This document shows positions 33,972 to 42,771 of a stretch of 43,278 bases of DNA, one piece after another. How positions within the stretch are numbered: the stretch's first letter is position 1; the number at the start of each line of letters is the position of its first letter. This stretch comes from Desulfobacterales bacterium (GTDB lineage: Bacteria; Desulfobacterota; Desulfobacteria; Desulfobacterales; JAAELO01), in NCBI GenBank assembly GCA_024226555.1, contig JAAELO010000508.1, positions 1 to 43,278 on the forward strand. The letters run 5' to 3'. The notes below the pieces were generated by a model. That model had not been told where the DNA came from, searched no databases, and was given only the letters and a program-made list of their open reading frames with translations. Both the position numbers and the translations under genes were made by a program.

Positions 33972-36791
33972 ATGAGTTCAGATAAAATAGTAATTAAGGG
34001 TGCAAGACAACACAATTTAAAGAATATTGATGTTGAGATTCCAAAGAATAAACTTGTCATAATAACAGGCTTATCAGGTTCAGGAAAATCTTCCCTTGCT
34101 TTTGACACTCTTTATGCTGAAGGGCAAAGAAGGTATGTTGAGTCCTTATCCACATATGCCAGACAATTTCTGGGACAGATGGAAAAACCAGATGTTGATC
34201 TGATTGATGGTTTATCCCCTGCAATAGCGATTGAACAAAGATCCGCCAGTCACAACCCAAGATCAACTGTGGGAACTGTTACAGAAATATATGATTATTT
34301 AAGACTTTTATACGCAAGGGTTGGAACTCCTTTCTGCTATAAGTGTAACAGCCCCATAAATTTTCAAAGCCTTGATCAGATTATAGATAACATTCTTGAA
34401 CTTCCTTTAAAATCTAAGATAATTGTTCTCGCACCTCTCGTATCTGAGCAGAAAGGCTCCCATGAAAAGCTTTTAACCAAACTAAAAAGGGATGGTTTTT
34501 CAAGAGTTTTAGTTGATGGTTCTATAATTGAAATAGAAGACCTTAAACCACTTGCTAAAACAAAAAAACATTCAATAGGTGTGGTTGTGGACAGACTTGT
34601 ATTAAATGAAAGCATAAGAAACAGGCTTGCAGATTCTCTTGAGATTGCTCTTTCCGAATCTGAGGGACTTGTTAACATCCAGGTTTTAGAAGAAAATGGC
34701 AGCAAAACACTTACATTTAATGAAAAAGCAGCCTGCATAAAATGTGGAATAAGCTATCCTGAATTTAAACCCGCAAGTTTTTCTTTTAACTCTCCCCAGG
34801 GTGCATGTGAAAAGTGTGATGGCTTAGGATCAAAAACAATTTATGACCCGGACCTTATTGTACCTGATAAAGACCTTACCATCAGAGAAGAGGCTCTTCT
34901 TCCTTGGGTTAACAGAAGTTCAGTCCAGTTTTCTGAGTTTTTAGACGCTCTCACATCACACTATAAAACTGACATCTATACACCATATAAAGATCTTTCT
35001 GAAGTTTTTAAGAATGTTCTGCTTTATGGTTCAGGCAATGAGGAGATTGAGTTCTATTTTGAAAAAGATAACAGAAGAGTACCATTCAAAAAAAACTTTG
35101 AGGGTATAATACCAAATTTAGAAAGAAGATATCTTGAAACCGATTCCCAGAGCGCCCGTGAAGAGATAAAGCAATACATGAGTTTTAAACCCTGCTCTGA
35201 ATGTTCAGGATCAAGATTAAATAAAGCAAGCAGATCCGTTAAAATAAATAAGATCTCAATATCTGATTTCACTGTTTTTTCAATAAAAGAAGCAATTACG
35301 TGGATATCAGATCTTAAGCTTGATGAAAAAAATCAAGCAATTGCTGACAGAATTCTAAAAGAGATCTCTGAAAGGCTGGTTTTTCTTCAAAATGTTGGGT
35401 TGGGTTACCTCAATCTCAATAGAGCTGCTTCAACACTTTCAGGTGGAGAGAGTCAAAGAATAAGACTTGCTACTCAAATAGGTTCAAAATTAACAGGAGT
35501 TTTATATGTTCTTGATGAACCAAGTATAGGACTTCATCAAAGAGACAATGAAAGGCTACTTGAAACCCTGAAAAAAATGAGGGATCTTGGAAATACAGTG
35601 CTTGTTGTTGAGCATGATGAAGATACAATAATGGATTCCGATTATGTCATAGATATGGGTCCACTTGCCGGCATCAGAGGCGGTGAAGTTATTTTTGCAG
35701 GAACTCCAAATGAACTTTTAAAATCAGAAAAATCTCTCACCGGACAGTATTTCTCCGGTAAAAGAGGTATACCAACTCCTTCAAAAAGAAGAATCTCAAA
35801 AAATCACCTTATTATAAAAGGTGCATCATCAAACAATCTGAAAAATGTAACAGCTTCATTTCCAACAGGTTGTTTTACCTGTGTTACCGGAGTTTCAGGT
35901 TCCGGAAAATCTACTCTTGTTTTAAACACATTGTTTAAAATACTATACAAAAAATATTACACACTTCGAACTCCTCCCGGTGATTATGAATCCTTTGAAG
36001 GATTTCAGCATATAGATAAGGTTGTCAATATTGACCAGTCACCAATTGGAAAAACCCCGAGATCAAATCCGGGAACATATACCGGAATTTTCACCTTTAT
36101 ACGTGAAATTTTTGCAAAAACACCTGAAGCAAGAATGCGAGGTTATAAGGCCGGGCGCTTTAGTTTTAATGTAAAAGGTGGTCGTTGTGAATCCTGTCAG
36201 GGTGATGGAATTGTTAAAATAGAGATGCATTTTCTACCGGATGTATACGTCTCTTGTGATGTATGCAACGGTAAACGCTACAACAGGGAAACTCTTGAAA
36301 TAACGTATAAGGGAAAAAATATTGCTGAAGTTTTAGATATGACAGTAAATCAATCACTAAAGTTCTTTGCAAACATAACAAATATCAAAAACAAACTTCA
36401 AACTCTTGTTGATGTTGGAATTGGATATATTAAAATCGGGCAGGCCGCTACAACTCTATCTGGTGGTGAAGCACAAAGAATTAAACTTGCTCGTGAACTT
36501 AGTAAAAAAGGTACTGGAAAAACAGTATATATATTAGATGAACCAACAACTGGTCTTCATATTGATGATATAGAAAAACTTCTGTGTGTTCTTGAGAAAT
36601 TAGTTGATTCAGGTAATACAGTCATTGTTATTGAGCATAATCTGGATGTTATTAAATATGCAGATTATATTATTGATATTGGCCCTGAAGGTGGAGATGG
36701 TGGCGGAACTATTGTTGGTAGCGGAACACCTGAAGAAGTTGCTGAGATAAATGAATCACATACTGGGACTTATCTTAAAAGAGTTCTATAG
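33972..36791 (+). CDS. uvrA: Excinuclease ABC subunit A
   Basis: A 939-residue UvrA, the damage-recognising ATPase of nucleotide excision repair. Both ABC halves are intact: Walker A GLSGSGKSSLAFDTL and GVSGSGKSTLVLNTL, signatures LSGGESQRIRLA and LSGGEAQRIKLA, Walker B VLDEPSIGLH and ILDEPTTGLH. Zinc sites are present (CYKC with ACIKCG, CEKCDG and CSECSG regions, and CESCQGDG with CDVCNG). NVDQSPIGKTPRSNPGTYTG is the conserved UvrB-interaction/DNA region. Starts 15 bp after pdxA without a strong ribosome site of its own. Length is typical (about 940). Confidence 0.97.
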   Translation: MSSDKIVIKGARQHNLKNIDVEIPKNKLVIITGLSGSGKSSLAFDTLYAEGQRRYVESLSTYARQFLGQMEKPDVDLIDGLSPAIAIEQRSASHNPRSTVGTVTEIYDYLRLLYARVGTPFCYKCNSPINFQSLDQIIDNILELPLKSKIIVLAPLVSEQKGSHEKLLTKLKRDGFSRVLVDGSIIEIEDLKPLAKTKKHSIGVVVDRLVLNESIRNRLADSLEIALSESEGLVNIQVLEENGSKTLTFNEKAACIKCGISYPEFKPASFSFNSPQGACEKCDGLGSKTIYDPDLIVPDKDLTIREEALLPWVNRSSVQFSEFLDALTSHYKTDIYTPYKDLSEVFKNVLLYGSGNEEIEFYFEKDNRRVPFKKNFEGIIPNLERRYLETDSQSAREEIKQYMSFKPCSECSGSRLNKASRSVKINKISISDFTVFSIKEAITWISDLKLDEKNQAIADRILKEISERLVFLQNVGLGYLNLNRAASTLSGGESQRIRLATQIGSKLTGVLYVLDEPSIGLHQRDNERLLETLKKMRDLGNTVLVVEHDEDTIMDSDYVIDMGPLAGIRGGEVIFAGTPNELLKSEKSLTGQYFSGKRGIPTPSKRRISKNHLIIKGASSNNLKNVTASFPTGCFTCVTGVSGSGKSTLVLNTLFKILYKKYYTLRTPPGDYESFEGFQHIDKVVNIDQSPIGKTPRSNPGTYTGIFTFIREIFAKTPEARMRGYKAGRFSFNVKGGRCESCQGDGIVKIEMHFLPDVYVSCDVCNGKRYNRETLEITYKGKNIAEVLDMTVNQSLKFFANITNIKNKLQTLVDVGIGYIKIGQAATTLSGGEAQRIKLARELSKKGTGKTVYILDEPTTGLHIDDIEKLLCVLEKLVDSGNTVIVIEHNLDVIKYADYIIDIGPEGGDGGGTIVGSGTPEEVAEINESHTGTYLKRVL

Positions 36792-37113
36792 ATAATATTA
36801 AGGTTCGATTTAAATTTAGCTGTTGAAAACCTTGTATCAAAAAGATACTTTTAAAAGCCATTTCAAAAACATTTTAAAGTGAAAAAAATCAAATCAAAAA
36901 ACTATGCCTGTTTTGAAAAGTTTGACAAATATCTTTTTAAACTCGTTCTTAAAAGCTTACTAACTCAATCATATATTTTTTCATCTGTATTTTGGAACCC
37001 AAACAATTTGATATTTACATTTCCAGCTCATGGGAAAAACAGGTAATTTATAACAAAAAACCACCTGTCCGGCAGAGCATTTCAGGCTGGCTTTATTGTA
37101 AAATCTGGGTGGA
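36792..37113. other. Intergenic space between convergent uvrA and binding-protein genes
   Basis: 322 bp without a gene. GTATCAAAAAGATAC followed by TTTT at about 36827-36845 is a weak 5-bp stem with a short U-tail and may end the uvrA transcript. I see nothing else certain. Confidence 0.4.
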
Positions 37114-37860
37114 TCATCTTATTACCTCTGCATATATTTTATCGTAACCGCCACTATCTTTGAGTCTTTTAAATCCTTTGTCAAATTTCGCCTTGATTTT
37201 ATTTACATTTGGAATTTTTTTGGAAAATAACAGAAAGCCTCCTTTTTTTACAAATGGTTTAGGGTGTATCGTAAAAAGTTTTTTTTTATCAGAACCAAGC
37301 TCTTTTTTTATCATGGAAAACCCCACTACGTATTCCTCAATACAAGCGTCAATCCTCCCTATTAATACTTTTCTAAAATTTAATTCCGATTTTGGAACAA
37401 TATCAATTTTTATTTTTTTTTTACTAAATATTTTTACAGAAGCATTACCCAATGTATCTCCAATTTTGTATTTTTTTAGATCTTCAATATTTTCCCAATT
37501 AAAATTAACAGTTTTTAAATGAAAAAAAACATTGTTAATTTCAATAACCGGAAGTTTACTATAGATAAATTCTTTATCCCTTTCTTTTGTCTTATACCAT
37601 GGAAAGGTACCTGTTTTTTTCCCAATTTTAGTTAAAATAAGAGACCTTTTCCAGGGATAATATTCATAAACAACATCAACATTTACAAATTTAAACGCTT
37701 CAGTAATAATTTTTTCGGCCACTTTTCCATTGGGATCAATCTTTGAAGTATAAGGTGCCCACTCTCCGATTGCTAACGTAACTGAATCATTTGCATAAAT
37801 ATCTAATGTAAAGAAAATGCAGATTAAAAAAAGTAGATAAATAAAGATGTTTTGTTTCAT
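37114..37860 (-). CDS. Periplasmic solute-binding protein family 3, orphan
   Basis: A 248-residue exported protein: signal peptide about 1-23 (IFIYLLFLICIFFTLDIYA), then the family 3 fold known from amino-acid-binding proteins: VTLAIGEWAPYTSK, GKVAEKIITEAFKFVNVDVVYEYYPWKRSL, YKIGDTLGNASVKIF and GRIDACIEEYVVGFSMI. The 'EWAPYTS...YPWKRSL' pattern is that of short transporter-like binding proteins often found without permeases in sulfate reducers and gammaproteobacteria. AGGGGG lies five bases before the ATG. It stands alone, and the ligand is unknown; together with the three at 2.7-7.9 kb it makes four orphan binding proteins in the window. Confidence 0.82.
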   Translation of the reverse strand: MKQNIFIYLLFLICIFFTLDIYANDSVTLAIGEWAPYTSKIDPNGKVAEKIITEAFKFVNVDVVYEYYPWKRSLILTKIGKKTGTFPWYKTKERDKEFIYSKLPVIEINNVFFHLKTVNFNWENIEDLKKYKIGDTLGNASVKIFSKKKIKIDIVPKSELNFRKVLIGRIDACIEEYVVGFSMIKKELGSDKKKLFTIHPKPFVKKGGFLLFSKKIPNVNKIKAKFDKGFKRLKDSGGYDKIYAEVIR

Positions 37861-38230
37861 TTCAGCCCCCTGTGTTTAAATATTGGTTGGTTTAAAGAAA
37901 CCTGTTGTTGAAAATAAATATAGATTAGCCTTAAGGTTCCTTAATATTAGACTGTTTGTGCAATAAACAAATATATTATATTTTTATATGTAACGTTGTA
38001 TGCTTAAATTTACCGTGTGAGTTGGAGTTGGGCAATATGAATAATTAAATTAATTATAAACTATGGCGAAGATTTCTGTCAAGAAAAGTTGAAATAATGG
38101 TTAGTTCTATCAGAAAGATGTGTTTACCTATAATTTCCTGAAGGACATTAGGATTTACCAGCCTTAAGATAAGATAAATAATTGTTAACGATAAATTTTT
38201 GGTGGTATTGTGAAAGAAATAAAACTATAG
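37861..38230. other. Intergenic space upstream of the binding-protein gene
   Basis: 370 bp with no credible gene. AAGGTTCCTTAATATTAGAC at about 37931-37950 is a probable relic end of the GGGAACC repeat. GTTAACGATAAAT at about 38186-38198 also occurs in the inverted repeat at 513-601; a shared origin is uncertain. Confidence 0.4.
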
Positions 38231-38271
38231 AAAAAAAAAGGTTTCACCTTTTAACAAAGTGAAACCTTTTT
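38231..38271 (-). terminator. Terminator of the F0 ATP synthase operon
   Basis: AAAAAGGTTTCAC (38235-38247) and GTGAAACCTTTTT (38259-38271) form a perfect 13-bp stem with an 11-base loop. Read on the minus strand the stem ends in a run of nine T, an excellent rho-independent terminator 17 bases after the atpE stop. It shows that the operon ends with atpE. Confidence 0.9.
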
Positions 38272-38288
38272 AATTTTTTTTAAAAATC

Positions 38289-38552
38289 TTATTTCAATAG
38301 CATTAACGCTGCATCTTTTGCAGGATGCATAAAAATAAGAATTAGAGATACAACAAGAGCATAGATACAAAGTGATTCGATCAAAGCAAGACCGATTAGT
38401 AGAGTAACAGTTACTTTACCAGAAGACTCAGGATTTCTTGCGATTCCTTCAACTGCTGCTTTTAGACCAATACCCTGACCAATACCACAACCTGCTGCTG
38501 CGATAGCGATTGCCCAACCTGCTGCTGCAACACTAGCAATAAAAAATTCCAT
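38289..38552 (-). CDS. atpE: ATP synthase F0 subunit c
   Basis: An 87-residue proteolipid with two membrane helices (about 7-31 and 48-75) joined by the polar loop RNPE (residues 39-42). The ion-binding carboxylate is Glu59. Gln26 and Ser60 are present with the same 33-residue spacing between Gln and Glu as in the Na+-translocating c-subunit of Ilyobacter (Gln32, Glu65, Ser66), and Tyr64 matches its Tyr70; Thr67 is replaced by Leu61 and Pro28 by Cys22. A Na+-binding ring is therefore possible but not certain. Last gene of the atpZ-I-B-E operon. Confidence 0.95.
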   Translation of the reverse strand: MEFFIASVAAAGWAIAIAAAGCGIGQGIGLKAAVEGIARNPESSGKVTVTLLIGLALIESLCIYALVVSLILIFMHPAKDAALMLLK

Positions 38553-38626
38553 TATTTTCTCCTTTAAAATTAAACTTAGTTTACCAATTTCCCCTATAAA
38601 TAATTACGTATGTAATATATTTTCTC

Positions 38627-39325
38627 TTAATGCGCGTGGTCCATTGCTCCCTGGAAATAAAGAACTGAGAGAAGAAAGAACACAAAAGCCTGAACAAAGG
38701 CTACAAAAATTCCCATTGCCATAATTGGCAGAGGGACAAAAAAACCACCTGCAAGAAAGAATAAGATCCCAAGAACAAGTTCATGACCCATCATATTTCC
38801 AAACAATCTGAATGAAAGCGACATTATTCTTGCAAGATGCCCTATAATTTCAATTGGGCAAATAAGTGGAGCCAACCACCATACTGGTCCCATAAAATGC
38901 TTATAATATTTAGCCCCATGGTGCTTTATTCCAAGAAAATGAGTAAATGTGAATGAACAAATTGCAAGAGCTAATGTTGTTTGAAGAGCTGCTGTTGGAG
39001 GATAAAATCCAGGAAGCAATCCACTTAAATTCGCTACAAAAACAAACAAAAAGATTGTTCCTGCAAGGGGGAAAAACCACCTACCCTCTTCTCCTGTCAT
39101 TTCAACCATAAATTCTTCAAGACCACCTATTAACAACTCAAAAACATTTTGAACTTTTTTAGGAACAAGCTGTGGTTTCTTTCCTGCAATTGCTCCAAGA
39201 ATGATCAAAAATATCATAATTACCCACATGTAAAAAACGTGAACATAACCATGAATAAAATGAGATAGTGCTTCAATATGAAGCAAGTCTAAAAGTTTTA
39301 CAAAGTAGAGATAGGGATGTTCCAT
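38627..39325 (-). CDS. atpB: ATP synthase F0 subunit a
   Basis: A 232-residue membrane protein with five to six helices. The essential arginine lies in MSLSFRLFGNMMGHELVLG, and the final helices VPLPIMAMGIFVAFVQAFVF end the channel half. The N-terminal HPYLYFVKLLDLLHI is the usual amphipathic start. It forms the ion path against the c-ring. It begins one base after the end of atpI, and atpE follows after 74 bp. Subunits b and all F1 genes are absent from the window, so this is a split ATP synthase operon, as in many Desulfobacterota. Confidence 0.95.
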   Translation of the reverse strand: MEHPYLYFVKLLDLLHIEALSHFIHGYVHVFYMWVIMIFLIILGAIAGKKPQLVPKKVQNVFELLIGGLEEFMVEMTGEEGRWFFPLAGTIFLFVFVANLSGLLPGFYPPTAALQTTLALAICSFTFTHFLGIKHHGAKYYKHFMGPVWWLAPLICPIEIIGHLARIMSLSFRLFGNMMGHELVLGILFFLAGGFFVPLPIMAMGIFVAFVQAFVFFLLSVLYFQGAMDHAH

Positions 39326-39326
39326 C

Positions 39327-39716
39327 CTATACCGCCTCCTTAAATATCAGTTTTGTCACTTCAAAAACAGTTGCAGCCATCATGCTTGCAACCACAATTG
39401 AAAGTCCAAGAATTAGTCCAATGGGATCAACTAAGCGCCCCGACATAAGCCCAAATATTATTAGTCCGCTTATAACAAAACGAACATAGTATTTAAAAAT
39501 GATGGTTCCATGACCAGTAAATTTTTTAGGGACAACAGCTTTTTTCAATGTTCTGTATAGAAGGTGAAAATTGATTGTTACAAGAAGACCACCGGCAACA
39601 ACTCCTGTGGCAAACTCATAAGAAAGAATAATAAGGCTTAAAACACTTGCTACAGCAAAAATTAACCAGTTTGCTTTAGTTACAAAACTTACTATTCTAT
39701 TTTGTATTTCGTTCAT
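39327..39716 (-). CDS. atpI: ATP synthase subunit I (AtpI-like)
   Basis: A 129-residue membrane protein with four helices (about 14-30, 35-55, 75-95 and 98-118), of the ATP synthase I family that assists c-ring assembly and Mg2+ or ion handling. ATG 39716, with AAGGAAAG upstream, starts MNEIQNRIVSFVTKANW; longer frames are open but lack a ribosome site. It overlaps the end of atpZ by 20 bp and is followed by atpB after one base, a tight operon. Confidence 0.85.
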   Translation of the reverse strand: MNEIQNRIVSFVTKANWLIFAVASVLSLIILSYEFATGVVAGGLLVTINFHLLYRTLKKAVVPKKFTGHGTIIFKYYVRFVISGLIIFGLMSGRLVDPIGLILGLSIVVASMMAATVFEVTKLIFKEAV

Positions 39717-39933
39717 CACTTTCCTTAATTTTCCGTATCTCGTGCCAGATATTTCTAAAACCTGCTGCAATTCCAAGCATCAGAAAAACAAACATTAGAA
39801 CAGGTTCGGTATCAAATACTTTATCAAGCCAAAACCCTAAAAAAAGACCAATAACTATAGAAAGAGCAACTGATAGGCCAAGACTGCTATGTTTTGCAGC
39901 ATCCATGAGCATTTTTGCTGTTTCTTTTTTCAT
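39697..39933 (-). CDS. atpZ: AtpZ/AtpI-type F0F1 ATP synthase accessory protein
   Basis: A 78-residue protein with two membrane helices: SLGLSVALSIVIGLFLGFWL, where GxxxGxWLD is the family hallmark, and PVLMFVFLMLGIAAGF, ending in a basic-acidic tail. This is the ATPase_gene1 family that opens F0 operons. It is the first gene of the operon; 211 bp of non-coding DNA with an AT-rich segment lie upstream, where the operon promoter must be. The tail overlaps atpI. Confidence 0.85.
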   Translation of the reverse strand: MKKETAKMLMDAAKHSSLGLSVALSIVIGLFLGFWLDKVFDTEPVLMFVFLMLGIAAGFRNIWHEIRKIKESDERNTK

Positions 39934-40144
39934 TTTAAAGAACCTTTAAAAATGTTTACGACATTCACCTTAACCGTAGGATGAGTAATATATTATTAAA
40001 TACAAGTCAATGTAAAATGTTTCACAGTATTCAATATTTAAGAGGATTTAAAAGGTGTAAAAAGAATAGTACAAAAAAACAGCAAGTTATGTTTTTTGAG
40101 TTCTTTTGACTGAATGTGATTATCAAAAAAATGAACGGATTCTT

Positions 40145-41215
40145 TTAAACAGAAACAGAAATATGGCCTTTGGAATTATCACTTTTTACCTCTCCCACAA
40201 TTGACGCTGCTACACCTTCATTCAAAAGAGTTTCAAGGCATTTGCCAGCCTCTTCCTCTGGGACTGAAAACAACAATCCTCCTGATGTTTGGGGATCGAA
40301 TATGATATCTGTGTGTGCTCTTGAAACGTTGCCATCTATTTTGATATTATCTTTACAGTACTCTCTTGTTTTGTAACTTCCCGCAGGAATCAAACCCATA
40401 TTTGCATATTCAATGGCGCCTTCAATAATTTTCATGTCTTTAAGATAGAGCTTGATCTCTTTTCCAGACCCCATTGCCATCTCAAGGGCATGCCCGGCAA
40501 GGCCAAACCCTGTAATATCTGTACAGGCTGATGTTTTAAACTTCATCATAATTTCTGCAGCAACTTTATTCAGACCTGCGGAAATCTTTACAAGGTTTTT
40601 AATATCTGACTCACTTGCTATCTTACCTTTAATAGCGGTAGCAATTATGCCTGTTCCAATTGGCTTTGTCAGAATCAGCTGATCTCCAACATTTGCAGAG
40701 CAATTCTTTATAACTTTGTCAGGATGGATCAGGCCTGTTACTGAAAGACCATACTTAAATTCAAGGTCGTCAACACTGTGCCCTCCCGCAAGCACAGCTC
40801 CGGATTCCTCTATTTTCGAAAGACCTCCTGCAAGAGTCTCTTTAAGAACATCCTCATGCATCTCTTCAGTTGGAAAACAAACAATATTCATCGCTGTTAC
40901 CGGTTTTCCTCCCATTGAATAAACATCACTTAAGGAGTTGGCTGCTGCAATCTGCCCAAACTCATAGGGAGAATCGGTGACAGGTGTTAAAAAATCCAGT
41001 GTTTGTATCAAAGCAGTATCGCTGCTAATTTTAAAAACCCCTGCATCATCGGCATTTTCATACCCAACAATAAGATCAGGATGTTTTTTTTGTTTAAGCG
41101 AACCTATAATTCTTCCCAGGACCCCTGGTTCAATTTTAGCCGCTCAGCCTGAAGCTCTGACTTTTTGAGTAAGAGCCGGATGCAATTCTACTTTTTTATT
41201 ATCTTTATCACTCAT
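40145..41215 (-). CDS. selD: Selenide, water dikinase SelD, a selenoprotein (UGA = Sec24)
   Basis: The full gene starts at ATG 41215 and contains an in-frame TGA at 41146-41144, so it appears truncated if read with normal stops. With selenocysteine the 356-residue product begins MSDKDNKKVELHPALTQK, and residues 20-31 are RASGUAAKIEPG: the SelD active site, where Cys or Sec is followed by the essential Lys27. Beyond it DDAGVFKISSDTALIQTLDF, FGQIAAANSLSDVYSMGG, GGHSVDD and DPQTSGGLL are all SelD motifs. The enzyme makes selenophosphate from selenide and ATP. AAGGAA lies six bases before the ATG, three bases after the pgeF stop. Last gene of the comF-nit-pgeF-selD operon; the internal TTG at 41011 is not the real start. 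Confidence 0.93.
41116..41128 (-). promoter_or_regulatory. Candidate bacterial SECIS hairpin in selD
   Basis: On the coding strand CCAGG-GGT-CCTGG is a perfect 5-bp stem with a G-rich loop, beginning 15 bases after the Sec UGA. Bacterial SECIS elements are small hairpins with a G-containing apical loop at about this distance and recruit SelB with Sec-tRNA. The position and fold fit; SelB binding itself is not shown. Confidence 0.65.
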
Positions 41216-41218
41216 AAT

Positions 41219-41977
41219 TTATTCCTTTAGCATAACTGCCGTTCCAAACCTACCTGTATTTTTCTCATATCTATATGAATAAAAAAGATCCGGATTGCAT
41301 TTTGTACAAATATCACTGCTTTCTATATTTTCTTCTGGTACCCCAGAGTCAATTAACTGATCAAAACTTATTGACCAGAAATCAAAATGGTTATTTTCTG
41401 TATGGTAATTCCAGTAAATTTCAGGTATCTCATCCCTATAGTTTTTGAACTCAGCGCAACATGGACCAAGGGATGGGCCAATACAAGCAATAATATTCTC
41501 AGGATTTGAACCAAACTCTTTTACCATTGAAGATACAGTCTCACCAATAATGTTTGCAACACTTCCACGCCAACCAGAATGTATATTTCCTATAACCTTT
41601 TTTACCGGATCATAAAGAATGACAGCCTGACAATCAGCAGTTTTTATTAAGAGTAAGGCTCCTTTTTGATCAGTAATAGAAGCATCAGCCTCTATTCCTT
41701 TTCCGGTATCAAGCTCTTTCTTTGCTATAAAAATAACTTTGCTATGAGTCTGCTTTGTTGAAACAACATAGTCACCTTTAAACTCTTTAAGGATAAGTTC
41801 CCTGTTTTTTGCGACATTTCTATCGTAATCTTCAGGAACTATTCCAACATTTAAACCTTCACAAACTCCTGAACTAACTCCGCCTTTACGTGTGAAAACA
41901 CCGTGTTTAATTTCTGAAAATTCAGATAGCTTTTCAAAGCAGAAATAACTAAGCCCGTTTAATTTTTTTATAATCAT
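41219..41977 (-). CDS. pgeF: Peptidoglycan editing factor / polyphenol-oxidase-like laccase-domain protein
   Basis: A 252-residue YfiH/PgeF (DUF152) protein. Metal or substrate residues: KQTHSKVIFI (His), IKTADCQAVILYD (Asp-Cys), GNIHSGWRGSVANI (His) and CIGPSLGPCCAEF, all in family order. PgeF removes misincorporated residues from peptidoglycan precursors in E. coli; other members are purine nucleoside phosphorylases or deaminases. Its start ATGA overlaps the stop of the upstream nitrilase gene by four bases (41974-41977), so the two are translationally coupled. selD follows after three bases. Confidence 0.9.
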   Translation of the reverse strand: MIIKKLNGLSYFCFEKLSEFSEIKHGVFTRKGGVSSGVCEGLNVGIVPEDYDRNVAKNRELILKEFKGDYVVSTKQTHSKVIFIAKKELDTGKGIEADASITDQKGALLLIKTADCQAVILYDPVKKVIGNIHSGWRGSVANIIGETVSSMVKEFGSNPENIIACIGPSLGPCCAEFKNYRDEIPEIYWNYHTENNHFDFWSISFDQLIDSGVPEENIESSDICTKCNPDLFYSYRYEKNTGRFGTAVMLKE

Positions 41978-42753
41978 ATTTTATAAACACCTTTAACACG
42001 TTCCTCAAAACAAGGAATTTTTTCTCTAAATAAGGTCATCTCTTCAAAATCAAGCTCAAACTCTACAATTGTCTCAAAACTATATCCATAAGATAGTGTT
42101 TTACCAACTGGTGATAAAATTTTTGAACACCCACCATATTCAATGAGGTTTTCTGTACCAATCCTATTTGCAGCAAGAACAAAGAGTTGATTTTCAATAG
42201 CACGTGCAGCAAGGAGTTTGTTCCAGTGATCAATTCTAACTTTGGGCCACTGACCCATAACAATAACTATTTCAGCCCCATCAAGTGCAAGAGTTCTGAA
42301 AAACTCAGGAAATCTCAGATCATAACATATAAGAAAACCAATCTTTCCAATTGATGTATCAACAACTACAGCTTTATCACCAGCTTTAAAATATTTATCC
42401 TCACTTGCATGGGAAAAAAGATGAACCTTGCTGTAAGTTCCTTTTATCTCACCGTCTTTGTCAATTAAATAAGCAGTATTATAAATATCACCATCACGCA
42501 TTTCAGGATAAGATCCTGCAATCATTACATTCTCTTTTATAGCTACTTTAGACAGTTCATCTAAAACATAAGGTGTTTTTTCAGCATGGCTTTTCAGATT
42601 TGAATAATCAAAACCACAACTCCACATTTCAGGCAAGACAACTAAATCAGCATTTAAAGGTGGTATTCTCTCAATCACATAAGCCAGATTCTCATCAATC
42701 ATACCGGTTTTAGTATCAAACTGGAATACAGCAGTTTTTAATTTTCTTTCCAT
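41974..42753 (-). CDS. Carbon-nitrogen hydrolase (nitrilase superfamily, omega-amidase-like)
   Basis: A 259-residue nitrilase-fold amidase. The catalytic triad is visible: Glu in VVLPEMWSCGFD, Lys in GTYSKVHLFSH and Cys in IGFLICYDLRFPEFFR. The pattern matches the Nit2/YafV branch, which hydrolyses omega-amides such as alpha-ketoglutaramate or deaminated glutathione. GGAGAGG lies upstream of the ATG. It is 18 bp from comF and overlaps pgeF by four bases, so all are on one transcript. Confidence 0.9.
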   Translation of the reverse strand: MERKLKTAVFQFDTKTGMIDENLAYVIERIPPLNADLVVLPEMWSCGFDYSNLKSHAEKTPYVLDELSKVAIKENVMIAGSYPEMRDGDIYNTAYLIDKDGEIKGTYSKVHLFSHASEDKYFKAGDKAVVVDTSIGKIGFLICYDLRFPEFFRTLALDGAEIVIVMGQWPKVRIDHWNKLLAARAIENQLFVLAANRIGTENLIEYGGCSKILSPVGKTLSYGYSFETIVEFELDFEEMTLFREKIPCFEERVKGVYKI

Positions 42754-42771
42754 CTCTTAACCTCTCCTGTC

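Noticed and set aside
36803-36840. tRNA-like GGTTCGA after uvrA
   Set aside because: No acceptor or anticodon stems can be drawn around it.
40145-41011. SelD as a normal protein starting at the internal TTG 41011
   Set aside because: This would remove the active site; the upstream in-frame sequence with UGA matches SelD and has a ribosome site.
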